Shown one piece after another: positions 8,314 to 16,537 of a DNA stretch of 64,000 nt. The notes below the pieces were generated by a model that saw only the letters and a list, made by a program, of their open reading frames with translations, did no database searches and was not told where the DNA came from. This DNA is from Fibrobacter sp. UWB5 (lineage in GTDB: Bacteria; Fibrobacterota; Fibrobacteria; Fibrobacterales; Fibrobacteraceae): positions 186,001 through 250,000 of the forward strand of contig NZ_MWQH01000002.1 in the NCBI RefSeq assembly GCF_002210295.1. Reading direction: 5' to 3'. A program made the translations under genes and the position numbers. Position 1 is the stretch's first letter; each line of letters starts with the position of its first letter.

Positions 8314-9344
8314 TGAAGAAGATCCTGTCCATTCTCGTGATCACTTTGCTTGCGTCTTCTGCGTTTGCTGGCAAGAAGGCGACGCTGGGTAGCTTTGACG
8401 GCTTTGTAGAACGTATGGGCGCGGGCACGCGCGAACTGGGCCGTGGTAACACGGGTTCTGCAGATACGGCGTCGATGCCTGCGGCTTACTGGAACCCGGC
8501 TATTCTTGGCTTTAGGGAACACTTGAGCTATAACTTGAACGCCGAAAAGCGCGACCTGGACCGTATGGGTGGCTCGCTTGGCCTGGAAGGCCCGGTGGGT
8601 AGGCGCATGGGTATTGGCTTTGCGATGCTTTACCGTGGTGACTTGAACTTCGACGTGATTAACGAAGACGATGAAACCATGGGGACGGCAACGCCTTACT
8701 TTACCATGATGTATTTGGGCCTTGCTTACCGTGCCACGCGTCGCGATGCTTTCGGCTTGTCGTTCTCGATGAGCTACGACAACATGGACATTTCGGAATA
8801 CTACGAAGGCGTCGCTGAAGTAGTCGATGATTACCGCAGTCCGGTGACGATCAACTTGAGCTGGATCAGGCAGTGGAACGAAAAGTGGTCGACGTCCGTG
8901 GTGATTCGCAACTTGAGCTTTAGCAAGAACCTGTCTGCCAGGTGGAGTAAGAATACCAGTACCGACAACTCTGTAGAAAGTACCGAGGGCGTACGCCCGA
9001 AGGTGCTGCAGATTGGTGTGGGTTACCGTTCCAAGATTGCGGGCTTGCCCGTGCATGCTTGGATGGAAGCGCTGGATTACCAGGTGGCCGACACGCTCCT
9101 GGCCTTTGACCCCGATTTGCACGTATGGACGGGGCGTGTGGGCTTTGAATGCGAAGTGATTCCGGACGGCACGCTCCGTGTGGGTATGGATGACCTGGAC
9201 TGGACGGTGGGTGCCGGCTACAAGTTCATGATTCGAATCGGCAAGAAGAAATACCCCTTCGACGTGAACTACGCCCTGATTTACGAAACCGAAGCGGGAA
9301 TCTGGACTCCGCTTAGCTTTGGCCTGCGGGGCTATATTCCGTGA
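8313..9344 (+). CDS. PorV/PorQ-like outer-membrane beta-barrel
   Basis: The 343-residue protein has a signal peptide ending in ASSAFAG. It then has the PorV/UPF0164-type opening GAGTRELGRGNTGSADTASM followed by AAYWNPAILGF, matching the family pattern of Gly-rich strand plus NPAG/L. The rest is amphipathic beta-strand. Such barrels can be fatty-acid-transporter-like channels or shuttles for type IX secretion cargo. No other Por component is in the window, so the T9SS link is only a possibility. Start and stop overlap both neighbours. Confidence 0.75.
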   Translation: MKKILSILVITLLASSAFAGKKATLGSFDGFVERMGAGTRELGRGNTGSADTASMPAAYWNPAILGFREHLSYNLNAEKRDLDRMGGSLGLEGPVGRRMGIGFAMLYRGDLNFDVINEDDETMGTATPYFTMMYLGLAYRATRRDAFGLSFSMSYDNMDISEYYEGVAEVVDDYRSPVTINLSWIRQWNEKWSTSVVIRNLSFSKNLSARWSKNTSTDNSVESTEGVRPKVLQIGVGYRSKIAGLPVHAWMEALDYQVADTLLAFDPDLHVWTGRVGFECEVIPDGTLRVGMDDLDWTVGAGYKFMIRIGKKKYPFDVNYALIYETEAGIWTPLSFGLRGYIP

Positions 9345-10546
9345 TTTCAAGGATCTATATAGACGGCGTACGCAGCTTGTCTGGCTTTGAACAAGAGTTT
9401 GGGCCGGGAATCACTGTGGTCCATGGGCCAAACGGTTGTGGCAAGACGTCTATATTGGAATCGGTGCATCTGCTTGCGCAAGGTTTTTCGTTTAGGGCGC
9501 GCGATTTAAAGGAAATGATTGCCTGGAACGGCGATGAATTGATTCTGCGCGCCGTTTTCAATGATGCAGACCGTGAAACGAAGCGCGCCATTCGCGTAGG
9601 CCGCCGTAGCACGGACGTGCGCGAAAACGGGGAAAGCCTTAAGTCTCCGACGGCGTTTTTTGGAAATATTCCGGCTGTGGTGATGCAGCCTTCGGATATT
9701 GAACTTTTGCGCGGGGCGCCCGAAGTACGCAGGCACTGGCTCGATGAAATTCTCTGTTACCGCTCGCAGGCAAATGCCTCGGTACTCAAGCGATACCGCC
9801 GCATATTGCAACAGCGTAACCAATGGCTGCGCCAGTACAAGCGCGAAGGCTTTGCCACCGGTGGCGATGAGCTGTTGGCGGTGCTTACGGAACAGCTGGT
9901 AGACTTGGGCGCCAAACTCTGGGCCGCACGCATTGAACTTTCTAAAGAGATCTCGCCGATTATTACCGGCTATTACCGCAAGCTTTCGGGCGGGGTAGAC
10001 GAAATCACCTGCGCCTACAAAAGTTCGATTCTCAAGGAATTGGACGCCCTCGATGGCGCGGAATTCCTGGACGATTCCGAACTGGACAAGGCCGCGATGG
10101 CTGCCGATAAAGGCTCGCTCTATATCGCGTCGGAATCGGGTGCCGCCGAAGACGGCTCGGTTGACGAAAACGCCTTGCGCGAGGCTTACCGCCGTAAGCT
10201 TGCCGGCCTGGAATTTGCCGAGAAAATTCAGGGAATTACGCTCTCGGGCCCGCATAAAGATGACTTGGGCGTATGCATTGGCGATTCCGAAATGCGCACT
10301 TGCGGATCGCAAGGCCAGTGCCGCTGTGCCGCGGTCGCCATGCGTTTCGCCGCGGTCGATGTGGCGACCCGTTACCTGAGTAAACCGATTCTTTTGCTGG
10401 ACGACATTTTTGCAGAACTCGACGTGAACCGCCGCGATGCGGTGGCGACTCTCATCCGTGAAAAAGCCTGCCAGGTGATTATCGCGACTCCGCAGCTAGA
10501 GGAATTGCCGTTTACTGCAGAAGCTAGTATAGAGCTTAGAACTTAG
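9341..10546 (+). CDS. recF: RecF, DNA replication/repair ATPase
   Basis: This 401-residue SMC-like ATPase loads RecA at gaps through RecOR. It has Walker A GPNGCGKTS (residues 29-37), the RecF segment AGLEFAEKIQGITLSGPHKDDL, signature CGSQGQCRC in place of SQGQQRT, and Walker B ILLLDDIFAELD. The GTG start overlaps the previous stop (GTGA), so it is translationally coupled to envelope genes rather than to dnaA-dnaN as in many bacteria. Its last codons and stop fall inside a palindromic repeat. Confidence 0.93.
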   Translation: MISRIYIDGVRSLSGFEQEFGPGITVVHGPNGCGKTSILESVHLLAQGFSFRARDLKEMIAWNGDELILRAVFNDADRETKRAIRVGRRSTDVRENGESLKSPTAFFGNIPAVVMQPSDIELLRGAPEVRRHWLDEILCYRSQANASVLKRYRRILQQRNQWLRQYKREGFATGGDELLAVLTEQLVDLGAKLWAARIELSKEISPIITGYYRKLSGGVDEITCAYKSSILKELDALDGAEFLDDSELDKAAMAADKGSLYIASESGAAEDGSVDENALREAYRRKLAGLEFAEKIQGITLSGPHKDDLGVCIGDSEMRTCGSQGQCRCAAVAMRFAAVDVATRYLSKPILLLDDIFAELDVNRRDAVATLIREKACQVIIATPQLEELPFTAEASIELRT

Positions 10547-10668
10547 AGCTTAGAGTTTAGAACTTAGAATTTACCGTTAGCTACCTTTAGGCGGGAGCTT
10601 AGACTTGGTAATGGAATAAATAAAGAGTCGCCAAAGGCGACTCTCTAAGCTCTACCAACTAAGTTCTG
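10531..10668. repeat. AACTTAGAGCTTAGAG palindromic repeat region
   Basis: Copies of AGAACTTAGAGCTTAGAG at 10531-10569 are answered by the inverted arm CTCTCTAAGCTCTACCAACTAAGTTCTG at 10641-10668. The 24-mer at 10645-10668 recurs at 48094-48117 with one mismatch. The recF stop codon lies in the left arm. Confidence 0.6.
10624..10644 (-). terminator. Hairpin, probable terminator of mscL
   Basis: AGAGTCGCC and GGCGACTCT form a perfect 9-bp stem around AAA. On the minus strand it is followed by TTATTTATT, a moderate T tail, about 50 bp past mscL. It sits inside the palindromic repeat region. Confidence 0.5.
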
Positions 10669-10692
10669 GTAAAAGCGGCTTTGCCGTATAAA

Positions 10693-11136
10693 TTACTTCT
10701 TCAGCAAGTCACGGATTTCGGTGAGGAGCTTTTCTTCGGCAGACGGTTCAGGAGGTGCCGGAGGAGCGGCCGGGGCTTCTGCTTCCTGCTTACGCATGTT
10801 CTGCATGAAGCCGAGGAACTTCTTCATGACGATGAACACCACGATGGCGACAATGAGGAAGTCGATGATGCCGCCAATGAAGCTTCCGTAAGGAATGGTC
10901 ACGCCTTCGGCCGTCGTGAATGCGAGAGCCTTGAGGCCTTCGCCAGCATCCTTGCCGCCGCCCATGGCGATAATGGCGGTAACGCACGGCATAACGATGT
11001 CGTTAACGAAGGAAGTGACGATTTTGCCGAATGCACCACCGATGATCACACCGATAGCCATATCGACGATGTTACCCTTGAACGCGAAGGCTTTGAATTC
11101 TTCGAGCAGGGACGATGCTTTACCTTTGATTCCCAT
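10693..11136 (-). CDS. mscL: Large-conductance mechanosensitive channel MscL
   Basis: MscL opens under membrane tension to relieve osmotic shock. From the ATG at 11136 the protein has 147 residues, normal for the family. It has the N-terminal amphipathic helix and TM1 (FKAFAFKGNIVDMAIGVIIGGAFG), a short periplasmic loop, TM2 (FIGGIIDFLIVAIVVFIVMKKF) and a C-terminal helix after a Pro/Ala linker. The frame extends 19 codons further upstream, but AAGGATCC sits just before ATG 11136 and MGIKGKASSLLEEF is the usual start. Confidence 0.95.
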   Translation of the reverse strand: MGIKGKASSLLEEFKAFAFKGNIVDMAIGVIIGGAFGKIVTSFVNDIVMPCVTAIIAMGGGKDAGEGLKALAFTTAEGVTIPYGSFIGGIIDFLIVAIVVFIVMKKFLGFMQNMRKQEAEAPAAPPAPPEPSAEEKLLTEIRDLLKK

Positions 11137-11218
11137 ATTGGATCCTTTTGTTAAAGTTAAGATAAAAATATGTTTAAAATATCGCTTTGGCAAGAGGGTT
11201 TTCTAAATTTTGCACGCT

Positions 11219-12088
11219 ATGTCGTGGTTCGTTTTAGCTTTACTTTCGGCGTTCTTTTTGGGGTGTTATGACCTCGCCAAGAAAAAGTCGGTTCAGGACA
11301 ATGCCGTCCGTGTGACGCTGTTCTTTTGCAGTGCTTTTTACGCCCTCTTTATGAGTCCGCTCCTTTTGACAGGGCATTGCGAATCCTTGCCTTTGCAAAG
11401 TCATGTTTACTTGTTCGGGAAGGCGGCCATTGTGGGCGGCAGCTGGATTTTGACTTATAACGCGCTGGCCCATTTGCCCTTGAGTATCGCGACAACGATT
11501 CGCGCGCTTGCGCCCGTATTTACGATTTTTATTGCCGTGACTTTTATGGGCGAACGCCCCTTTGCGCTCCAGTGGATAGGTGTTGCCATTTGTATCTGCT
11601 CTTATGTGGGCTTAAGCCTTGCGGGTCGTAAAGAAATGGGGCGTTTCTTCAGCAACGGCTGGGTAATCTGCATGGTGCTGGGTACGCTCTTGGCGGCTTG
11701 TAGCGGCGTGTACGACAAGTTCATTCTGCAGCGCATGAACTTTGACCCGCTTACGGTTCAGGTGTGGTTCAGCATTTACATGGCTCTCTGGCAGTTTGCC
11801 ATTTGCGCGGTCACCTGGTTTCCGACGCGGCACAAAACGACTCCCTTTAAATTCCGCTGGTCCATGGTCTTGGTGGCGGTACTCCTGATTGTGGCGGACC
11901 GCTGCTATTTTGTGGCAGTGAGTGACCCTGACGCCTTGATTTCGATTATTACGGTGTTCCGCCGCTCTAGCGTGCTGATTTCGTTCTTTGCTGGTTTACT
12001 ACTTTTCAAGGAACGCAAGAGCAAGATGAAGTTTGTCGCCCTGCTCGGCGTGATTTTGGGTATTTGTCTAATCGCTCTCGGTAAGTAA
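11219..12088 (+). CDS. EamA/DMT-family transporter
   Basis: The protein has about 289 residues and ten predicted transmembrane segments arranged as two EamA repeats (about 5-140 and 150-285). Repeat features include an N-terminal Leu/Phe-rich helix, PLSIATTIRALAPVF and GERPFALQWIGVAICI, and in the second half VFRRSSVLISFFAGLLLFKER. Members export or import metabolites such as amino acids or nucleotide precursors. The substrate is unknown. The frame also has a TTG at 11210, but ATG 11219 gives a normal N-terminus. Its stop overlaps the coaE start (TAATG). Confidence 0.88.
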   Translation: MSWFVLALLSAFFLGCYDLAKKKSVQDNAVRVTLFFCSAFYALFMSPLLLTGHCESLPLQSHVYLFGKAAIVGGSWILTYNALAHLPLSIATTIRALAPVFTIFIAVTFMGERPFALQWIGVAICICSYVGLSLAGRKEMGRFFSNGWVICMVLGTLLAACSGVYDKFILQRMNFDPLTVQVWFSIYMALWQFAICAVTWFPTRHKTTPFKFRWSMVLVAVLLIVADRCYFVAVSDPDALISIITVFRRSSVLISFFAGLLLFKERKSKMKFVALLGVILGICLIALGK

Positions 12089-12654
12089 TGATTGGTATTA
12101 CAGGTACAATTGGTGCAGGAAAGTCGCTGGTCGGTCGCATTTTGCGCGACCGTAAAATCCGTGTGATTGACGCGGATGTGGCGGTGCATCACTTGTACCG
12201 TGACGACAAGAATCTTCGAGCGGCGATTGCCAAGGAATTCGGCGAGGACATGCTGACCGAAAAGGGCGTGAGCCGCACGCGCATGGCGAATTTGGTCTTT
12301 AGCGATTCGACGGCAAGAAAGCGCTTGGAATCGTTAGTGTACCCGGCGCTGACTCAGTACCTGCTCCGTGCGAATCCGGCTTTTGTCGAGGCGGCCTTGT
12401 TCGAGAATGTTCCCGAATTGGTGGCCGAACTCGATGAAATTTGGGTGGTGAGTGCTGCCCGGGATGTCCGCAAGAACCGCCTGATTGAAAATCGCGGCTT
12501 TAGCGAAGACGATGCGGAACGCCGTATTGAATTGCAAGCCGCCAAAGAAAGGGAAGACGAATGGATTCGCCTTTTCCCGGGCAAGAAAATCCGCTTTATA
12601 GACAATTCCGGCGACGAAGCGCAATTGCAGAATGCAATTAAAAATATATTGTAA
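12088..12654 (+). CDS. coaE: Dephospho-CoA kinase
   Basis: CoaE carries out the last step of CoA synthesis, phosphorylating the 3'-OH of dephospho-CoA with ATP. The 188-residue protein has the P-loop GTIGAGKS (residues 5-12), the family motif DADVAVHHLY, the lid region RIELQAAKEREDEW (normally RxxxQ) and a final IDNSGD. ALFENVPELV replaces the usual P-LLFE segment. It is translationally coupled to the upstream transporter. Confidence 0.92.
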   Translation: MIGITGTIGAGKSLVGRILRDRKIRVIDADVAVHHLYRDDKNLRAAIAKEFGEDMLTEKGVSRTRMANLVFSDSTARKRLESLVYPALTQYLLRANPAFVEAALFENVPELVAELDEIWVVSAARDVRKNRLIENRGFSEDDAERRIELQAAKEREDEWIRLFPGKKIRFIDNSGDEAQLQNAIKNIL

Positions 12655-12718
12655 AAAAATGAATTTGCGTTAGCAAATTCGAATCAGTGTGACAAAAAAG
12701 ATTCTTGAGTATGAAACA

Positions 12719-12750
12719 AATGCAGCATCAAATGATGCTGCATTCGTTTT
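12719..12750 (+). terminator. Bidirectional terminator between coaE and the GH9 gene
   Basis: AATGCAGCATC and GATGCTGCATT form a perfect 11-bp stem around AAAT. A T-rich tail (CGTTTTGTATT) follows on the plus strand, and a weaker one (TGTTT) on the minus strand. Confidence 0.65.
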
Positions 12751-12777
12751 GTATTGGGTGGGATTGGGAGGTTTCTT

Positions 12778-14673
12778 TTAGCGGACCTTTTTGCCGCCGA
12801 TGCTGAAGTAGCTCTTGATTCCGTTTCTGTCGGTGTATTCCACCTGAACCTTCTTGCCGCGGAGAACGAGGCGCTTGCTGCTTGCCTGCGGAGCGGCCTT
12901 GATTCGGTTGCGGGCTGCCGGAATAGAGGTAAGTTCGTACTTGGCCGAAACCGGAGTCTTGATGTCGTAGGACTTTCCGGTGGCTGCGATTGCCTGGAGG
13001 CTGCCGATCACGTAGGCGAAGGGTGCGTTCCAGTTGATGGCGACTTCGTTGGTGGCGTAGCTACAAGAGTTGTCGTAATAGGATCTTGCGACGGCGTTGG
13101 CGTCGTTGTATTTTTTGGCGCAGTCCGTAGCAGAGGCGTTCGGGCCACCGGCAATCATACCCGGAACGGGGGCGTCGATACCGTCGGCCTGGCTCGGGCG
13201 GTGGTGAGGATTCATGGTCGGGTTGACGCCGTAGCCGGTAAGGTAAGACTTGTCAAGCGGGTTGCGGCCCAAAATGTAGTCCACAATGCTCTGTGCTGCA
13301 TTCAGGTACTTTTCTTCCTTCGTCAAGATGTAGGCGTGAATGAGAATCATACCCTTGTTGGCGGCGACACCGTTGGAACCCCAGTAGAAGTCTCCCTTGG
13401 CAAGGGCTACGCCGTAGCCGTTGTTATCGAGGGACTTGATATAGCTATCGGCCATCGTGGTGATGATGGAGGTGGCGGAGTCGACCATTTCGGCTTCAAA
13501 GGCATCGGGATTGGTAGCGATGGTGAAAATGCCTAGCATGTAGTTGTTCTGCCAGCTTTGGAGAACGGCCTTCTTGTTGTTGATCGGAAGGGACTTGATA
13601 ATGCTCACTACAGAGGTGTCGCCACTGACGCGGTACATTTCGATGTTGGTCCAAAGCTTGGATGCCCATTCGACAGAGCCGGTGTAGCTACCCGTACTCA
13701 CGTCGCTCGGCTGTTCGAAAATTTCGTAGGGGTGAGTCAAAGCCCAAAGGCGAGCCTTCTGGGCGGCGTCAATGCACTTCTGGGCGAATTCGGGATCGTA
13801 CGGCTTGTAGATTTCGGAAGCGAGTGCGACTACGGCTGCGAAATCCCAAGAAGCTTCGATTCCCTTGCCGATTGCAAAACGCTGGGCGGTTCCCTTTTCG
13901 GGCATGATGGTTCCGGCGAACTGCTTGGTGGTGAGCTTGTGGAATACGCCACCGTCATCGTCCTGCATGGTGAGCATCCAGTCCAAATTCCAACGGATTT
14001 CGTCCAGAAGGTCGGGGACTTCGTTGCTGCTTTCGGGAATGTTCAGTTTGAGGGTGTCGTAGTATTCCTTGTTCTGCTGGTAAAGCTGAAGGAGCGTGTA
14101 GGTAGAAATGCCGGAGTTCACGATGTACTTGCCGTAGTCGCCAGCATCGTACCAGCCCTTGGAACCGTTAAAGGTTGCTTCGGTGTCGGTCTTGCCGGTA
14201 GAGGGGTGGTACTTGACGGCGGTATCGAGGTGGCCTGCGGCGCGGGCGTAAATGCCGGCGTATTCTTCTTCAAGAGCGGTAGAGGCGCGCTGGAAATAGA
14301 AGAACTTGATAGATGCCTTGGCGGCTTCTTCGAGGGCCTTGTCGCCAATGGTAATGGGGTGGCCGATTGGTTCGTCATCGATATAGGCTTGGTACTTGCC
14401 TTCGGTCTGGATTTCAGAGAAATCGACCAGGGAGGCGGCGGTATCGCCTGCAGGAATCCAGACTTGGGCCTCGGGGGCCGTCACTTTTAAGACTTCGGTG
14501 CCGCTAGAGGTCTTGAAAACGATTTCTTTGCCTTCGGCGCCAACGACGGCCATTTGCTTTTGAGCTTTGGTCAAGAAACCGACCTGGTTGTGGTAGGCCG
14601 TTGCAGCGAACAGGCTGCTTGCGCTCAGTGCCGTAATCGCAAGCATGGGGGAAAGAATTTTTCTGAACTCCAT
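12778..14673 (-). CDS. Glycoside hydrolase family 9 cellulase with N-terminal Ig-like domain
   Basis: The 631-residue secreted enzyme has a signal peptide (about 1-23) and a CelD_N-type Ig-like domain (about 25-110; YHNQVGFLTKAQKQMAVV is its typical start). A GH9 catalytic domain covers about 115-580. Catalytic features are DAGDY with Asp176/Asp179, NPHHRPS near 490 and the acid-base Glu in NEVAINWNAP near 550. It should cleave cellulose or cellodextrins by inversion. The C-terminal 50 residues are basic and end YFSIGGKKVR, resembling the basic terminal domain of secreted Fibrobacter enzymes. AAGGATG precedes the start. It is monocistronic. Confidence 0.95.
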   Translation of the reverse strand: MEFRKILSPMLAITALSASSLFAATAYHNQVGFLTKAQKQMAVVGAEGKEIVFKTSSGTEVLKVTAPEAQVWIPAGDTAASLVDFSEIQTEGKYQAYIDDEPIGHPITIGDKALEEAAKASIKFFYFQRASTALEEEYAGIYARAAGHLDTAVKYHPSTGKTDTEATFNGSKGWYDAGDYGKYIVNSGISTYTLLQLYQQNKEYYDTLKLNIPESSNEVPDLLDEIRWNLDWMLTMQDDDGGVFHKLTTKQFAGTIMPEKGTAQRFAIGKGIEASWDFAAVVALASEIYKPYDPEFAQKCIDAAQKARLWALTHPYEIFEQPSDVSTGSYTGSVEWASKLWTNIEMYRVSGDTSVVSIIKSLPINNKKAVLQSWQNNYMLGIFTIATNPDAFEAEMVDSATSIITTMADSYIKSLDNNGYGVALAKGDFYWGSNGVAANKGMILIHAYILTKEEKYLNAAQSIVDYILGRNPLDKSYLTGYGVNPTMNPHHRPSQADGIDAPVPGMIAGGPNASATDCAKKYNDANAVARSYYDNSCSYATNEVAINWNAPFAYVIGSLQAIAATGKSYDIKTPVSAKYELTSIPAARNRIKAAPQASSKRLVLRGKKVQVEYTDRNGIKSYFSIGGKKVR

Positions 14674-14765
14674 AATACATCCTTGTTTGTTTTCTATAAA
14701 TCTAGACCATTTGAAGAATGGTAGGTAGGGGGCGGAGGGTAGAAAGTGGTTACGGCTGAAAACTA

Positions 14766-16043
14766 ATGAAAGGCGCGAAATGTTATATTTGCGACGTGAT
14801 TTATGAGCTCCGTATAGAAAAGATGGTGCAGGGCGGCGAAGGAATGGCCCGCCTGCCTGATGGACGCGTGTGTTTTGTGCAAGGTGCGCTTGCGGGCGAA
14901 CTTTGTCAAGTGGAAATCTTGCAGAATAAGAAGGATTTTACGCGGGGTCGGGTGATTAAAATCACGGAAAAGAGTGTAGACCGCGCGGAGCCGAGATGCC
15001 CGCTTTATGGCAAGTGCGGCGGGTGCAGCCTGCAACATCTGGAAAGTTCTGCACAGGCCGCTTGCTCGGCGCTTGTGGAACGCGAAAACTTCAGGCGAAT
15101 TGCCCGCATTGAATTGCCGGAAGATTTCAAGATTCATACGGGGCCTGCGTGGGGTTATAGAAACCGCGCCCGTGTGGTGATTGCCCGCGCTAAAAATGGC
15201 AAGGTCAGCTACGGATTCCGCATGCAGAAAAGCAACGGAATCATCCCGTTTGCAAACTGCCCGGTGCTGACTCCTGCACTCAATGATTTCTTGAAACAAA
15301 ACGCTTCGCGAATCTATGAAGAATTTGTTCGTAATTCCAAGCGTCCGCCCAAGAATTTTGAACTGGACGTGAATGTGTTCGATAACGGGGCAGGCAAGGT
15401 CAGCTATTATTACAAGGGAATGCCTGCCGCCGATTTCGAAAAGAATGCCGTGAGTGTCGTCGAAATTGCGGGCAAGAAAATCCGCTCGGACGCCTCGGTG
15501 TTTTTCCAGAGCAATTTGTCGCTCTTGCCGGAACTTGTGATTGCCGTGCAAAATGCGGTTGACGAAGGCATTGCGAGCGGTGAGGCGAGTGATGCATGGC
15601 TAATCGACTTGTTCAGCGGAGTCGGATTCTTTGCGGCGATTCTGAAGGACAAGTTTAAAAAGGTGACGACCGTAGAACGTGACGATGGCTGTTTGACGCA
15701 TGCCCGCGTGAATTTGAACGGGGGCGTTACGGGGGGAACCCCCGTCCCCATCAACATAGAGAATGTGTCTGCCCCCGCAGAAGATTGGCTTGCCGAGAAC
15801 GTGGTGGACGTGCCGGCAACCTTGATTGTAGACCCTCCGCGGACGGGGCTTCCGCCGACGGCGCTAGAGGCCATTGCAAAAAGTTCCGTGAACCGCCTGA
15901 TTTACGTTTCTTGCGACCCGGTGACACTTGCGAGGGACTTTGCGAAGTTCCGGGAAGCCGGTTTTGCCCTGAAAAAGGCCGAAGGGTTCGCCTTTTACCC
16001 GCAGACACCCCATTTAGAAATGTTGTTTGTGCTTTCGAGATAG
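14766..16043 (+). CDS. rlmD: RlmD/TrmA-family RNA m5U methyltransferase
   Basis: This 425-residue enzyme probably methylates a uridine of 23S rRNA using SAM. It has a TRAM domain (about 12-65; ELRIEKMVQGGEGMARLP), Fe-S cysteines in CPLYGKCGGCSLQH, SAM motif LIDLFSGVGFF, DPPRTG, the catalytic Cys in YVSCDPVTLARD and terminal TPHLEML. Start choice is uncertain. The ATG at 14766 has no clear ribosome binding site, and GTG 14796 would remove a non-TRAM extension of 10 residues. A short G/C palindrome at 15720-15749 adds about ten residues (GVTGGTPVP) after motif HARVNLNG. Confidence 0.85.
   Translation: MKGAKCYICDVIYELRIEKMVQGGEGMARLPDGRVCFVQGALAGELCQVEILQNKKDFTRGRVIKITEKSVDRAEPRCPLYGKCGGCSLQHLESSAQAACSALVERENFRRIARIELPEDFKIHTGPAWGYRNRARVVIARAKNGKVSYGFRMQKSNGIIPFANCPVLTPALNDFLKQNASRIYEEFVRNSKRPPKNFELDVNVFDNGAGKVSYYYKGMPAADFEKNAVSVVEIAGKKIRSDASVFFQSNLSLLPELVIAVQNAVDEGIASGEASDAWLIDLFSGVGFFAAILKDKFKKVTTVERDDGCLTHARVNLNGGVTGGTPVPINIENVSAPAEDWLAENVVDVPATLIVDPPRTGLPPTALEAIAKSSVNRLIYVSCDPVTLARDFAKFREAGFALKKAEGFAFYPQTPHLEMLFVLSR
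15720..15749. repeat. Short copy of the GGCGTTRCGGG repeat inside the RlmD-type gene
   Basis: GGGGGCGTTAC precedes a perfect palindrome ACGGGGG-GAA-CCCCCGT. The GGCGTTACGGG core and following palindrome match the start of the repeats at 4581 and 28284, but TAGAAGGGG is absent. The insert is in frame and encodes Gly-Val-Thr-Gly-Gly-Thr-Pro-Val-Pro. Confidence 0.45.
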
Positions 16044-16048
16044 CCGAC

Positions 16049-16069
16049 AAACTAGTATTTTACTAGTTT
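16049..16069. promoter_or_regulatory. Perfect inverted repeat AAACTAGTA-TTT-TACTAGTTT
   Basis: A 9-bp perfect inverted repeat lies between the methyltransferase stop and the lipoprotein gene at 16094. It could be an operator or a weak terminator; no U tract follows. Confidence 0.4.
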
Positions 16070-16093
16070 AAAAGTGCATACAAGGAGGCACGT

Positions 16094-16534
16094 ATGAAAA
16101 AATGGTTCGTTGCATTCATGGCGGCGATGGCTAGCCTGTTTGCAGGATGTTCGGTTGAGGAAACCGCTATCGTATGCGGAAGAGAATGGAACCCGGCTCT
16201 CGATGTCGTGGCCGATACCATGAGCGAGTTCGAATTGAGGGACCCGCTGATTGTGCAGTTCCGTTATGGAAAGAGTTTTGACTTTTCGATGCTCAAGACA
16301 ACCTTCTACGAAGGCACGATTGCCCACAAGGGCGAAAAGATTTGGGACCACGAAGTGGCCGTTAGTGACAAGCAGTGGGTCTATACGCTGCAGGGCAAGT
16401 CTCGCCATCATATGGGAGTGATGACCGCCCGAGAACTATGTCGCAAAAAGGAACCGGGCCCTGTTGTCATTGAAGTCAGTGGCGACGGCAAGGTGCTTTT
16501 GTCCAAACAGATTCTACTTACTAAAAATCGGTAA
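16094..16534 (+). CDS. Small lipoprotein of unknown function
   Basis: This 146-residue protein has a lipoprotein signal peptide with Cys19 in the lipobox LFAGC, so it is anchored in a membrane. The mature part is mixed alpha/beta and I recognise no domain. The start has an excellent ribosome binding site, AAGGAGG. The next lipoprotein gene starts 3 bp after its stop, so the two are cotranscribed and probably act together. Confidence 0.85.
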   Translation: MKKWFVAFMAAMASLFAGCSVEETAIVCGREWNPALDVVADTMSEFELRDPLIVQFRYGKSFDFSMLKTTFYEGTIAHKGEKIWDHEVAVSDKQWVYTLQGKSRHHMGVMTARELCRKKEPGPVVIEVSGDGKVLLSKQILLTKNR

Positions 16535-16537
16535 TTC

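Noticed and set aside
8313-9344. Type IX secretion system locus
   Set aside because: The barrel resembles PorV, but no other Por/Gld component or C-terminal sorting domain was recognised in the window.
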